Shown: piece by piece, positions 6,568 to 15,135 of the stretch
Position numbering within the stretch: the stretch's first letter is position 1
How the letters are laid out: each line of letters opens with the position of its first letter
Source of the DNA: Hyphomicrobiales bacterium
GTDB lineage: Bacteria > Pseudomonadota > Alphaproteobacteria > Rhizobiales > Rhizobiaceae
Direction of reading: 5' to 3'
DNA: 37,728 nucleotides
NCBI GenBank assembly: GCA_900471925.1
Contig: UCGV01000046.1
Coordinates: forward strand, 1 to 37,728
The notes under the pieces: generated by a model
Told to the model about the DNA's origin: nothing
What the model saw: the letters and a program-made list of their open reading frames with translations, nothing else
The model's database searches: none
Translations under genes and position numbers: made by a program

Positions 6568-8970
6568 ATGATGGGGCAGCGGACAGTCGCTTCGATGGGG
6601 ATTCAGGATTTTGGCAGGCGCGGGCGGCTGGTCCTGCATCTGCTGGCATCGGCGGCATTCGTATCGCTTGCCCTCCACGCGGTTCCCGCGGCTGCACAGC
6701 AGGCGGTTTTCTATGCGATCCCGGCAGGCTCGCTCGACAGCGCGCTGACGCGCTTCGGTGCGGCGAGCGGCGTGCAGGTGCTCTATAGCAGCGCCATCAC
6801 CAGCGGCCTCAAGACCAAGGGCGCTTCCGGCACGCTCGGCCCGCAGGCAGCGCTCGGCCGCCTGCTCGACGGTACGGGGCTGACCTACCGTTTCACCGGC
6901 CCGGCGAGCGTCACCATCTCCTCGCCCAACGAAACGGCCTCGACGAGCAATGTGCCGGGCGCCACCCCGCTTCAGCCGATCATCGTGCGTGCCGAGGGCG
7001 CCACGACGGAAGGGAGCAATTCCTATAATGCCACGGCCGTGACGGTGGCCGGCAAGATCGCCGTTCCCGTGCGCGAGGTGCCGAATTCGGTCACCGTCAT
7101 CACGCGCAAGCAGATCGAGGACCAGAACCTCAATTCGGTCGATGCCATCCTGCGCCAGACGCCAGGTGTTACCGCCGTCAATTATGGTGACGGCACCTAT
7201 TATTTCAATGCGCGCGGCTTTTCGCTGGATTCCCAATATGACGGCATGCCGGTCACCGGCGGCATCCAGTATCTGCCGCAGTTCGACTCCTCGATCTACG
7301 ATCGCGTCGAGGTTCTGAAGGGGCCAGCCGGCATCCTCCAGGGTTCGGGCAGCGGCCCGGCGGGAACGGCGAATTTCGTGCGCCGCGCAGCTTCCGACAC
7401 CTATTCGCTGACGACGGACACCCAGATCGGCTCCTGGGATTTCTATCGCGGCACGGTAGATCTTACAGGCCCGCTGAACACCGATGGCAGCGCCCGCGGC
7501 CGGGTAATCGTAACGGGGCAGGATCGCGACTTCTTCTATGACGACGGCCACGAGCGGCACGGCACCATCTATGGCAATGTCGCCTTCGACGTGACCGACG
7601 ATACGACGGTGACGCTGTCGGGCGCCTATGAGCGGCAGAAGCTTGCGCCCTTCGACTATGGCCAGTCGCTTTATTCGAACGGCGATTTCCTCGATGTCTC
7701 GCGTTCGGATTTCTTCGGCGCGCCGTGGAACTCCAGCACCAATCACATTGCCGAGGGCTACGCCAATGTCGTCCATCGCTTCGATGACGACTGGGTCTGG
7801 AACACGACCGCGACCTATCGCGATTTCGGTGGCCCGTCGCGCTATGCCTATATGGACGATCTGGTGGATCCCGCGACCAACCTTGCCGATTACGCGTTGC
7901 AATCGCAGGAGATCAGCCAGCAATGGTTCGGCTTCGACACCAACCTGACCGGCTCCTACGAGCTGTTCGGCCGCGAGCACAAGCTGCTCATCGGCGCCAA
8001 CTATTCGCATATCGCGGCTGAAAATCGCAGCGGCTATGCGCCCGGTGGCCTGATCGATATCTTCGATACGGATTCCATTCCCGATATCGACATTCCCTTC
8101 GATTACGGCACCAAGACGCGCTCGCAGCAATGGGGCATCTACGGCCAGACGCGCCTCAGCATCACCGATCCGCTGACGGTCGTGCTTGGCGGCCGCGTCA
8201 GCTGGTATCGCAGTGAAAACCAGTCGCTGTACCCGACTGTCGGCGACTGGGTGGACGATCCCTCCGTCAACGGCAAGTTCTCGCCCTATCTCGGCATCGT
8301 CTACGACCTGACGGACGATCTCTCCGTCTATGCGAGCTATGCCGATATCTTCACGCCGCAGACGCAGCTGAGCTACACGAGCGGCGGCTTGCCGCCGCGC
8401 GTCGGCGAGCAGTATGAAGTGGGCATCAAGGGCGATTTCTTCGATGGCGGCCTCTCGGCAACACTTGCCGCCTTCGAGATCCGCGACAAGAACCGGGCGA
8501 TCTCCGACCCCGATCCGCTGCACCCGCCGGGCTCCTATATCGCGGCCGGGGAGGCCAAGAGCCGTGGTATCGAACTGACCGTCAGCGGCGAGGTGACACC
8601 GAACTGGAGCGTGATGGGCGGCTATACCTATCTCTATACCGAGTATCAGGATGCCAATCTCGATCCGGAAGAGCCGCGCCACACGTTCAAGCTCTGGAAC
8701 AAATATACGTTCGATAACGAGGCGCTTGCGGGCTTCAGCCTCGGCGGCGGCGCGCGCATCGTCAGCGAGACCCAGCGCGGCACGACCAAGCAGGGCGGAT
8801 ATGCCGTGTTCGACGCGCAGATCGGCTACAAGATCAACGAGCATGCGGATTTCACCATCACGGCCAAGAACGTCTTCGACCGGAAATATTTCGACCGGTT
8901 GCCGACCTATTTCTTCGGCCAGTATGGCGAGCCGCGCAGCATCATGGCGGATCTGAAGGTCAAGTGGTAA
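6568..8970 (+). CDS. TonB-dependent siderophore receptor with STN signalling domain
   Basis: This 800-aa outer membrane receptor starts with a signal peptide ending near AVPAAAQQ (residues 36-45). An STN domain (about 47-115, with IPAGSLDSALTRFGAASGVQV) follows, then a short linker with a possible TonB box (LQPIIVRA), the plug domain (VREVPNSVTVITRKQI through GPAGILQGSGSGPAGTANFVRR), and a 22-strand barrel ending in a terminal aromatic residue (DLKVKW). The STN domain marks it as a transducer receptor of the FpvA/FoxA/FecA type that signals to FecR. ATG 6568 follows AGGGG; ATG 6571 is equally possible. It is the first gene of a receptor, binding-protein and permease operon with overlapping ends. 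The exact siderophore cannot be read from the sequence. Confidence 0.93.
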   Translation: MMGQRTVASMGIQDFGRRGRLVLHLLASAAFVSLALHAVPAAAQQAVFYAIPAGSLDSALTRFGAASGVQVLYSSAITSGLKTKGASGTLGPQAALGRLLDGTGLTYRFTGPASVTISSPNETASTSNVPGATPLQPIIVRAEGATTEGSNSYNATAVTVAGKIAVPVREVPNSVTVITRKQIEDQNLNSVDAILRQTPGVTAVNYGDGTYYFNARGFSLDSQYDGMPVTGGIQYLPQFDSSIYDRVEVLKGPAGILQGSGSGPAGTANFVRRAASDTYSLTTDTQIGSWDFYRGTVDLTGPLNTDGSARGRVIVTGQDRDFFYDDGHERHGTIYGNVAFDVTDDTTVTLSGAYERQKLAPFDYGQSLYSNGDFLDVSRSDFFGAPWNSSTNHIAEGYANVVHRFDDDWVWNTTATYRDFGGPSRYAYMDDLVDPATNLADYALQSQEISQQWFGFDTNLTGSYELFGREHKLLIGANYSHIAAENRSGYAPGGLIDIFDTDSIPDIDIPFDYGTKTRSQQWGIYGQTRLSITDPLTVVLGGRVSWYRSENQSLYPTVGDWVDDPSVNGKFSPYLGIVYDLTDDLSVYASYADIFTPQTQLSYTSGGLPPRVGEQYEVGIKGDFFDGGLSATLAAFEIRDKNRAISDPDPLHPPGSYIAAGEAKSRGIELTVSGEVTPNWSVMGGYTYLYTEYQDANLDPEEPRHTFKLWNKYTFDNEALAGFSLGGGARIVSETQRGTTKQGGYAVFDAQIGYKINEHADFTITAKNVFDRKYFDRLPTYFFGQYGEPRSIMADLKVKW

Positions 8971-9857
8971 CGGCTGGGGCCGATCGCCAGGGACGCCGCC
9001 ACTTCCTGAGGCTGGCGGCGTCCCTTCTTCTTGCCGCCGCGGCAAGGCCGGCGCGTGCGAGCGCCGGCCTGCGCATCGTCACCTTCGACTGGCCGCTGAC
9101 GGCAACGGCGCTGTCGCTCGACGCCGATGTCGTCGGCCTGCCATCGCCGGAATATTACAACCTTTCCACCGTCGAGCCGGCGCTTCCGGCCAATATTGTC
9201 GATGTCGGTCTGCTCTACACGCCGAGCTTCGAAATCCTCGACGAGCTGCATCCCGATCTCATCATCATTCCGCCCGACCTTGCCTATGCGGCGCCGATGT
9301 TTTCGCGCATTGCCGAGACCGCGATCATCGATCTCTCGGGCAGCGGTGACGATCCGCTCGGCGCCGCGCGGGCAGGGACCAGCGCGCTTGCGGACCGGCT
9401 TCATCTTACGGGCGCCGGCGCGGCATTGTCGGCACGTTACGATGCGGCATTGGCGGCTGCGCACCCGGCGCTTTCGGCCTTGCGCCAGGGAACGGTGCTG
9501 ATCGGAAGCTTTGCCGACGACCGGCATCTGACCGTTTACGGGCAGGATACGCTGCTCGGCCGGGTGCTTGCCGATCTTGGCCTTGCCAATGCGCTTGCCG
9601 GCATGGACGGCGCAAACGGCCGCTCCATTATCGGCGTCGAGCGGCTGGCGCGGGTTCCCGATGCCGCGATCCTGCTTCTCGCCAATGGCGGCAACAATGC
9701 CGTGCCCGAGAACAGCGCCGTCGGCATCTTCTGGCAGGCGCTGCCCGCGGTGCGCGAAAAGCGCGTGACCGCGCTGCCGGCCGTGCTCGAGGATGGCGCA
9801 TTGCCGGCTGCCATCAGGCTTTGCCACCTGCTAACGGCGGAAGCGAGCGCGCCATGA
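8964..9857 (+). CDS. FhuD-like iron-siderophore binding protein with Tat signal
   Basis: This 297-aa periplasmic binding protein belongs to the FecB/FhuD class. Its N-terminus carries a twin-arginine signal (GRRHFLRLAASLL, arginines at 11-12), so it is probably exported folded by Tat. The helical-backbone fold is suggested by segments such as DVGLLYTPSFEILDELHPDLIIIPPDLA and a long central helix after ALADRLHL. GTG 8964 overlaps the receptor stop by 7 bp, and its own stop overlaps the permease start in an ATGA junction, so the three genes are translationally coupled. It should deliver the ferric siderophore to the permease encoded next. Confidence 0.88.
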   Translation: MVTAGADRQGRRHFLRLAASLLLAAAARPARASAGLRIVTFDWPLTATALSLDADVVGLPSPEYYNLSTVEPALPANIVDVGLLYTPSFEILDELHPDLIIIPPDLAYAAPMFSRIAETAIIDLSGSGDDPLGAARAGTSALADRLHLTGAGAALSARYDAALAAAHPALSALRQGTVLIGSFADDRHLTVYGQDTLLGRVLADLGLANALAGMDGANGRSIIGVERLARVPDAAILLLANGGNNAVPENSAVGIFWQALPAVREKRVTALPAVLEDGALPAAIRLCHLLTAEASAP

Positions 9858-11842
9858 TGGAGATGCGCAACAGGATCGCGGGCTCGAGCAGCCGCATCCT
9901 CATGATCCTTGCCGCGCTTACGGCGTTCTGCCTGCTGCTGACGCTGCATTCCCTCTGGTCGCTGCTGCCGCCATCGGCCTGGGGGCGGGCGCTCGCGCAT
10001 CCCGATGTTGCCGATATTTCCGAACTGCTGGTGCATTACAGCCTGTTGCCGCGTGTCTGCACGGCGCTTTTGACCGGGGCGGGGCTCTCGCTTTCGGCCG
10101 TGCTTCTGCAGGCGGCGCTGCGCAACCCCGTTGCCGAACCTTCGACGCTCGGTGTCTCTGCCGGGGCCTTCGTGGCGCTGTCCTTCATGACGGTTGCGAC
10201 GCCGGCCTTTGCCGAAGGACACCGGCTGGTGATCGCGCTCGGTGGCGGGCTGCTCGCGGCGCTGGCAACGCTTGCCCTTGCCTGGCGGAGGCAGCTTTCC
10301 GCCGAGGCGGTGCTGATGGCTGGGCTGATCGTCAACCTCTATGCCGGGGCGCTGAACACGGTGCTGATCCTGTTTCATGGCGGGCTGGTGCGGCTTTTCA
10401 TCTGGGGCAGCGGCTCGCTGGCGACGCAGGACTGGTCTGCGGTGCAGTATCTGCTGCCGCAGTTTTTCATCGCTGGGGCCGTCAGCCTGCTCCTGATCCG
10501 GCCGCTTTCGGTGCTCTCGCTTTCGGATGATGCGGCGGTTTCGCTCGGGCTTTCGCCCGCGAGGATGCGGCTTGTCGCCATCGTGCTCGCCGTGTGGCTG
10601 GCGGCCTCTTCGGTCAGCGCCGTCGGCATTATCGGCTTCGTCGGGCTCTGCGCGCCTGAAATCGTGCGGCGGGCGGGGCTGCACCAGATCAAGTGGCAGC
10701 TGCTGCTTTCGCCCATTCTCGGGGCACTGCTACTCTGGCTTGCCGACCAGATCTTTCAGGTTTTGCCGCTGCTTGCCGAGATTCCGGCCGGGGCCTCGAT
10801 CGCGATCATCGGCGCGCCTTTGCTCTTCTGGTATACGCAGCGGGTTCGCCAGAGGGGAACGGTGCCGGAGCTTGTGCCATCCTTCTCCAGTCCATCTGGG
10901 CTTTCGCTCGGCGCGACGCTGTGGCTCCTGCTTGCAGCCCTTGCACTGCTTGCCCTTTCGCTCTTCGTCGGCCGGGGGCTTTCGGGCTGGAATTTCGGCC
11001 TGTCGAGCCTCGATGCCACGCTGTTCTGGCGCGGGCCGCGGCTGGTGGTAGCGGTTGCCGGCGGCGCGCTGCTTGCCATTGCCGGTGTCATCGTGCAGCG
11101 GCTGCTCGCCAATCCGCTGGCGAGCCCGGAGACCCTCGGCATCAGTTCCGGTTCCGCACTGGCAATGATCCTGGCGATCGTGCTCTTTCCCGCCGCTCCG
11201 CGCTGGATGCTGATGCTTGCGGCGGGCGCGGGCGCCGGCCTCGTTCTGGCCGGGCTGCTGGCGTCGGGCTTCCGGCACGCCTTTGCGCCTGACAGGCTGC
11301 TGATGATCGGCATCTCGATTGCGACGATCTTCAGCGCGATCATCTCGGTGCTCATGGGAACCGGCGACCCGAAAATGCTGGCGCTGATCGGCTGGCTGAA
11401 CGGCTCCACCTATATGGCGACGCCGCTCGATGCAGCACTGGCCACAGCACTTGTGGCGATCGCGGCGCTGCTCCTGCCGCTGCTGCTGCGCTGGCTCGAT
11501 ATTCTGTCTCTGGGCGGTGATGCCGCCACATCGCTCGGCGTGCCGCTGGCGCTCTCGCGCGGCCTGCTGCTGCTTTACGCCTCGTTGTTGATCGGAGCTT
11601 CCGTGCTGGTGACCGGGCCGCTGACCTTCGTCGGCCTGCTGGCGCCGCATCTGGCGCGCTCGCTCGGCGCCCGTTCGGCGGCGCAGACCCTGCTGCTCGC
11701 CGCGATGATCGGCGCTGCCACGATGGGCTTTGCCGATCTGATCGGCCGCGTCGCGCTCGTTCCGCGCCAGCTTCCGACCGGCCTTGTCGCCACGCTGATC
11801 GGCGGCGGCTTCTTCATGCTGCGGCTCGGTATGAGGGGATGA
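9854..11842 (+). CDS. FhuB-like double-length iron-siderophore permease
   Basis: At 662 aa this is two fused FecCD-type permease units of about 330 aa each, as in FhuB. Each half has the family's helices and the conserved stretch at the ATPase coupling region: VSAVGIIGFVGLCAPEIVRR in the first and VLVTGPLTFVGLLAPHLARSLG in the second. The start ATG 9854 overlaps the stop of the binding protein (ATGA). No FhuC-type ATPase gene follows: the next gene is a convergent aldo/keto reductase only 33 bp away. The importer must therefore borrow an ATPase encoded elsewhere, or the cognate gene has been lost or moved. Confidence 0.92.
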   Translation: MMEMRNRIAGSSSRILMILAALTAFCLLLTLHSLWSLLPPSAWGRALAHPDVADISELLVHYSLLPRVCTALLTGAGLSLSAVLLQAALRNPVAEPSTLGVSAGAFVALSFMTVATPAFAEGHRLVIALGGGLLAALATLALAWRRQLSAEAVLMAGLIVNLYAGALNTVLILFHGGLVRLFIWGSGSLATQDWSAVQYLLPQFFIAGAVSLLLIRPLSVLSLSDDAAVSLGLSPARMRLVAIVLAVWLAASSVSAVGIIGFVGLCAPEIVRRAGLHQIKWQLLLSPILGALLLWLADQIFQVLPLLAEIPAGASIAIIGAPLLFWYTQRVRQRGTVPELVPSFSSPSGLSLGATLWLLLAALALLALSLFVGRGLSGWNFGLSSLDATLFWRGPRLVVAVAGGALLAIAGVIVQRLLANPLASPETLGISSGSALAMILAIVLFPAAPRWMLMLAAGAGAGLVLAGLLASGFRHAFAPDRLLMIGISIATIFSAIISVLMGTGDPKMLALIGWLNGSTYMATPLDAALATALVAIAALLLPLLLRWLDILSLGGDAATSLGVPLALSRGLLLLYASLLIGASVLVTGPLTFVGLLAPHLARSLGARSAAQTLLLAAMIGAATMGFADLIGRVALVPRQLPTGLVATLIGGGFFMLRLGMRG

Positions 11843-11875
11843 TAGGGCCGCAGCCCTATCGTAGAGTCAGGTCGC

Positions 11876-12745
11876 TCACGCAGCGGCAATGCCGTCCAGC
11901 TGCGTCATCACATCGCTGGGCAGCTCGATATCGGCCACCGCGAGGTTCTCGCGCAGGTGGCCACGCGAGGACGTGCCGGGGATGAGCAGGATGTTCGGGG
12001 CGCGTTTCAGGAGCCAGGCAAGCGCCACCTGCAGCGGCGTGGCGCCGAGGCGGGCGGCGACATCCGAGAGCGTGGAGGATTGCAGGGGCGAGAAGCCGCC
12101 GAGGGGAAAGAAGGGCACGTAGGCGGTGCCTTCGGCGGCGAGCTTGTCTATCAGCGCGTCGTCGCTGCGGTTGGCGAGATTATACTGGTTCTGCACGCAG
12201 ACGATGTCGGTGATCTTGCGGCCGTCATCCACCTGCTTTGCCGTGGCGTTGGAAAGGCCGATATGTTTGATCAAGCCCTTCTGCTGCAGTTCCGCCAGCA
12301 CCGTGAGCGGCGCTTCGAGCGAGCCTTCGGCGGGTCCGTGCACATCGAACATGGCGCGCAGGTTCACCACCTCGATCACGTCGAGGCCGAGGTTTTTCAG
12401 GTTGCTGTGGATTGCCGCCGTCAGTTCTTCCTTGGAGAAGGCGGGCCTCCAGGAGGCATCCGAGCCGCGCAGCGCGCCCACCTTGGTGACGATGACGAGA
12501 TCATCGGGATAGGGGTGCAGCGCTTCCCTGATGATTTCGTTGGTGACGAAGGGGCCATAGAAATCACTGGTATCGATATGGTCGACGCTGCTTTCGATCG
12601 CCTCGCGCAGCACGGCGATTGCCTCGGCGCGATCGCGCGGCGGGCCGAACACGCCCTTGCCGGCAAGCTGCATGGCGCCGTAGCCGAGGCGCTTGACCTT
12701 GCGGTCGCCGAGCTTGAATGTTCCTGATTTTTCGACGGTAGACAT
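11876..12745 (-). CDS. pdxI: Aldo/keto reductase, PdxI (YdbC)-like pyridoxal reductase
   Basis: This 289-aa protein closely resembles E. coli YdbC/PdxI along its length. Shared stretches include RLGYGAMQLAGKGVFGPPRDR, HIDTSDFYGPFVTNEIIREAL, FFPLGGFSPLQSSTLSDVA and ILLIPGTSS. By homology it reduces pyridoxal to pyridoxine with NADPH. The catalytic Asp, Tyr and Lys are in HIDTSDFYG and VTKVG. The usual active-site His position reads VNLR, as is normal in this subfamily. ATG 12745 has GGAG about 10 nt upstream; longer starts are unlikely. It is divergent from a LysR gene that probably controls it. The substrate assignment rests on similarity alone. Confidence 0.85.
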   Translation of the reverse strand: MSTVEKSGTFKLGDRKVKRLGYGAMQLAGKGVFGPPRDRAEAIAVLREAIESSVDHIDTSDFYGPFVTNEIIREALHPYPDDLVIVTKVGALRGSDASWRPAFSKEELTAAIHSNLKNLGLDVIEVVNLRAMFDVHGPAEGSLEAPLTVLAELQQKGLIKHIGLSNATAKQVDDGRKITDIVCVQNQYNLANRSDDALIDKLAAEGTAYVPFFPLGGFSPLQSSTLSDVAARLGATPLQVALAWLLKRAPNILLIPGTSSRGHLRENLAVADIELPSDVMTQLDGIAAA

Positions 12746-12809
12746 GAAATCGCATCTCCAGTTGAACGCAACAGGGAGATAGGCCTGTAACATTGCCGCG
12801 ACAATTGGC

Positions 12810-12830
12810 TATAATCCGGACAGGTTGTCC
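12810..12830 (+). promoter_or_regulatory. Putative -10 element and dyad in the pdxI-lysR divergon
   Basis: TATAAT at 12810-12815 is a perfect -10 hexamer upstream of the LysR gene, but no good -35 lies 17 bp before it. Immediately after it, GGACA (12818-12822) and TGTCC (12826-12830) form a 5-bp dyad with a 3-nt centre. This is a plausible regulator site between the divergent starts at 12745 and 12862. Confidence 0.35.
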
Positions 12831-12861
12831 TGCCAGAGGGACAATAAGCGAGGGCGACGAG

Positions 12862-13782
12862 ATGAAGCAGGGCGCACCCGATATCAGCGATGTCAGCGCT
12901 TTCCTGGCCGTGGCCAGGGCCGGCGGTTTTCGTGAGGCGGAGCGAGCGGGGCATATGAGCTCTTCGGCGCTCAGCGAAGCGGTGCGCCGGCTGGAAGCGG
13001 AGCTCGGCGTGCGCCTCTTGAACCGCACGACACGTAGCGTGGTGCCGACAGAGGCCGGGCGCGGGCTGATGGAGCGGCTGGCGCCGGCCTTCAGCGAGAT
13101 CGATGCCGCCTTCGATTTCGTCAAGGGATTTCGCGACCGGCCGGCGGGCACGCTGAAGCTCAATGTGCCCGTCAGTGCCGCGCGCCTGGTGCTGCCCGGC
13201 ATCCTCCCGGCCTTTCTCAAGGCCTATCCTGACATCAGGCTCGAAATCGTCACTGAGGAGAGTTTCGTCGATATCATCGCTGCCGGCTGTGATGCCGGCA
13301 TCCGTTACGACGAGCGGCTGGAGCAGGACATGATCGCGGTGCCGATCGGCCCGCGCATCCAGCGCTATGCGGCGGCGGCGTCCCGAGCCTATCTGGCGGA
13401 GCGCGGGCGGCCGCAGCATCCGCGCGATCTTCTGGAGCATGCCTGCATTCGCGGGCGCTTTGCCGGCCGCGCCATTCCGGTCTGGGAATTCGAGCGGGAC
13501 GGGGAGGTGGTGAGGGTCGATCCGCCAAGTCCGCTGATCGTGCAGAATGGCGGCGGTACCGATCTCGCCGTCGAGGCGGCCGTTGCCGGAACCGGCATCA
13601 TTTTCACCTTCGAGGACTGGCTGAAACCCTATTTTGCCAGTGGTGCGCTGGAGCCGGTGCTGGAGCCCTGGTGGGAAAGTTTTCCCGGCCCCTTCCTCTA
13701 TTATCCCGGCCGGCGGCTGGTGCCGGCGCCGCTGCGCGCGTTTATCGATTTCGTCAAGGCGTCGATTTCGTCGGGGCGATGA
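12862..13782 (+). CDS. LysR-family transcriptional regulator
   Basis: This 306-aa protein has an N-terminal winged HTH (about residues 8-66: DVSAFLAVARAGGFREAERAGHMSSSALSEAVRRLEAELGVRLLNRTTRSVVPTEAG, discussed here in parts) and a type 2 periplasmic-binding-like effector domain from about 92. It belongs to the group with KGFRDRPAGTLKLNVP and GCDAGIRYDERLEQDMIAVPIG. ATG 12862 is chosen over the far upstream start at 12793 because the HTH then begins at the usual position and AGGG precedes it. It is divergent from the pdxI-like gene, the common arrangement for a LysR regulator and its target. The effector is unknown. Confidence 0.9.
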   Translation: MKQGAPDISDVSAFLAVARAGGFREAERAGHMSSSALSEAVRRLEAELGVRLLNRTTRSVVPTEAGRGLMERLAPAFSEIDAAFDFVKGFRDRPAGTLKLNVPVSAARLVLPGILPAFLKAYPDIRLEIVTEESFVDIIAAGCDAGIRYDERLEQDMIAVPIGPRIQRYAAAASRAYLAERGRPQHPRDLLEHACIRGRFAGRAIPVWEFERDGEVVRVDPPSPLIVQNGGGTDLAVEAAVAGTGIIFTFEDWLKPYFASGALEPVLEPWWESFPGPFLYYPGRRLVPAPLRAFIDFVKASISSGR

Positions 13783-13861
13783 AGCGGGAGGACTGAACGG
13801 GATCATCCGCCCGCGATGTGGTAGAGTGGGGCAGGCGATGCATCGCCGCATCGCCGTCATC

Positions 13862-13890
13862 ATCGTCACCACGATCATCGTCGTGACGAT
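13862..13890. repeat. Near-perfect 29-bp palindrome upstream of the VOC gene
   Basis: The sequence is symmetric about C13876. The arms ATCGTCAC (13862-13869) and GTGACGAT (13883-13890) and the inner arms ACGAT (13871-13875) and ATCGT (13877-13881) are separated only by one mismatched pair (C13870/C13882). It ends 13 bp before ATG 13904, just ahead of the AAGGGGGAAG ribosome binding site. It could be an operator or an mRNA hairpin that influences translation of the VOC gene. There is no T-run after it, so termination for the LysR gene is less likely. Confidence 0.55.
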
Positions 13891-13903
13891 AAGGGGGAAG
13901 ATC

Positions 13904-14575
13904 ATGAGCGACGCAAGCATGATGCCCGGCAACGGGACCGCCGAGATGAAGCTGGAAATCATCGTTCTGCCGGTGTCGGATGTCGACCGGGCCAAGGCGT
14001 TTTACGCCGGCCTCGGCTGGCGGCTGGATGCCGATTATTCCAATGGCAGCGACTTCCGGGTGATCCAGTTCACGCCGCCGGGATCGAACGCATCCGTCAT
14101 CTTCGGGAAGAATGTCACGCCCGCCGCACCCGGCTCGGCGCAGGGCCTCTATCTCATCGTCTCGGATATCGAGGCGGCGCGCAAGGAACTGCGGGAAAAC
14201 GGTGCCACGGTGAGCGAGGCTTTCCACCCCGAAGGCGAGGTCTATAGCGGGCCCGACGCGCCCTATCTCTTCGGCCGGCGCCGCGTGAAAGGCCCCGATC
14301 CCGAGCGCGGCAGCTACCGCTCCTTCGCCTCCTTCAGCGACCCTGACGGCAACGGCTGGCTGCTGCAGGAAATCACCGCCCGCCTGCCGGGCCGCATCAC
14401 CTCGGACCTTGCCGCCTTCAGCACGGCGAAGGATCTCGCCGCCGGCCTCAGACGCGCGGCCGAGGCACATGGCGAGCATGAAAAGCGCAACGGCGGCAAG
14501 CATGACGAGAACTGGCCGGACTGGTATGCGAGCTACATGATGGCCGAACAGACCGGCAAGCCGCTGCCGCAATGA
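13904..14575 (+). CDS. VOC-superfamily (glyoxalase/bleomycin-resistance-like) protein
   Basis: This 223-aa protein has a VOC fold in residues 14-165: LEIIVLPVSDVDRAKAFYAGLGWRLDADY is the first beta-alpha-beta-beta-beta unit and SFASFSDPDGNGWLLQEI the end of the second. The C-terminal extension of about 60 residues (HDENWPDWYASYMMAEQTG) is of the kind found in a subgroup of VOC proteins. No enzyme activity can be assigned. ATG 13904 is preferred over ATG 13838, because the added 22 residues (RRIAVIIVTTIIVVTIRGK) come from the palindromic sequence, and AAGGGGGAAG sits just before 13904. It is downstream of the LysR gene and ends at a hairpin. Confidence 0.85.
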   Translation: MSDASMMPGNGTAEMKLEIIVLPVSDVDRAKAFYAGLGWRLDADYSNGSDFRVIQFTPPGSNASVIFGKNVTPAAPGSAQGLYLIVSDIEAARKELRENGATVSEAFHPEGEVYSGPDAPYLFGRRRVKGPDPERGSYRSFASFSDPDGNGWLLQEITARLPGRITSDLAAFSTAKDLAAGLRRAAEAHGEHEKRNGGKHDENWPDWYASYMMAEQTGKPLPQ

Positions 14576-14581
14576 AAAATT

Positions 14582-14611
14582 GCTGGGGTCGGCGGACTGG
14601 CCGGCCCCAGC
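14582..14611 (-). terminator. Rho-independent terminator between convergent genes
   Basis: GCTGGGG (14582-14588) pairs with CCCCAGC (14605-14611), and the stem continues inward by a wobble pair and CGGC/GCCG to a GGACTG loop, giving 12 bp. On the minus strand the hairpin is followed by ATTTTTCA, so it ends the 138-aa gene transcript. It may also act for the plus-strand VOC gene, without a T-run on that side. Confidence 0.75.
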
Positions 14612-14618
14612 GATCAGA

Positions 14619-15035
14619 TCAATGCGGCTGAAACTCCGCCGCCCATCGCCAGAGCGTATCCATCTGCTCCGCCGGAATGCCCATGGCGACGGCGAGAAGA
14701 TCGATGCGGGGATCTGAGCGCGCATAGTCCTGCGCATCCTCGATCATGATGCGGATCGTTTCCCTGTCGCGGGCCGAAAGTGCCGCCATGCCATCGACAG
14801 CAGAAAGCACATCGGCCTTCAGGATCGGCGGCTCAAGCTCGAGCGCCGCCAGCCAGAGCTGCCACTTGCGCAGTGCCGGAAAGGCATCCTCGAGGCCGAG
14901 CGGATCGCGCAGGAACCTGGCAATGTCAGGCTCCTGATCGTCGCGGGCAACAAGCTCCGGCATATCCGGCTGCGCCGCCCCGAAGATCGTGACGATCTTT
15001 CCATCGTCGTTGTGTCTTACGTAAACTGTGGTCAT
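14619..15035 (-). CDS. Small phage tail-associated-like protein, 138 aa
   Basis: The pattern resembles short proteins found after tail genes in rhizobial prophages. The N-terminal part (TTVYVRHNDDGKIVTIFGAAQP) looks like their VLRDADGKVVAVF start. The C-terminal part, with RETIRIMIEDAQDYARSDPRID and AVAMGIPAEQMDTLWRWA, fits the pattern of an aromatic helix, RxxP, LxxxxGLtdeqiDxLFxxA. ATG 15035 has a perfect AGGAGG 8 nt upstream, and the coding frame before it is not gene-like. It lies on the same strand as the tail module but 2.4 kb downstream, separated by a host-type hydrolase and near a GNAT gene. The link to the phage module is an inference; it could be a chromosomal hypothetical gene. 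Confidence 0.6.
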   Translation of the reverse strand: MTTVYVRHNDDGKIVTIFGAAQPDMPELVARDDQEPDIARFLRDPLGLEDAFPALRKWQLWLAALELEPPILKADVLSAVDGMAALSARDRETIRIMIEDAQDYARSDPRIDLLAVAMGIPAEQMDTLWRWAAEFQPH

Positions 15036-15135
15036 GCCCAAGGCCTCCTGCATTGCCAATCGATCCAGCCTGTTCACCATACTTAGGCGCAGCAAGGTTG
15101 TCGGGCTGTCATGCGGGGCCAGGCGTCGCTCCGCT

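Noticed and set aside
6424..9045. Long open frame antisense to the TonB receptor gene (873 codons)
   Set aside because: It mirrors the codon pattern of the GC-rich receptor gene; no domain, start signal or sensible composition supports it.
13838..13903. Longer N-terminus of the VOC protein forming a membrane helix
   Set aside because: The extra residues derive from the palindromic ATC/GTC-rich sequence, and a good ribosome binding site sits directly before ATG 13904.
12421..13995. Long minus-strand frame across the LysR and VOC genes
   Set aside because: It overlaps three real genes and reads as a mixture of basic and low-complexity sequence without a family.
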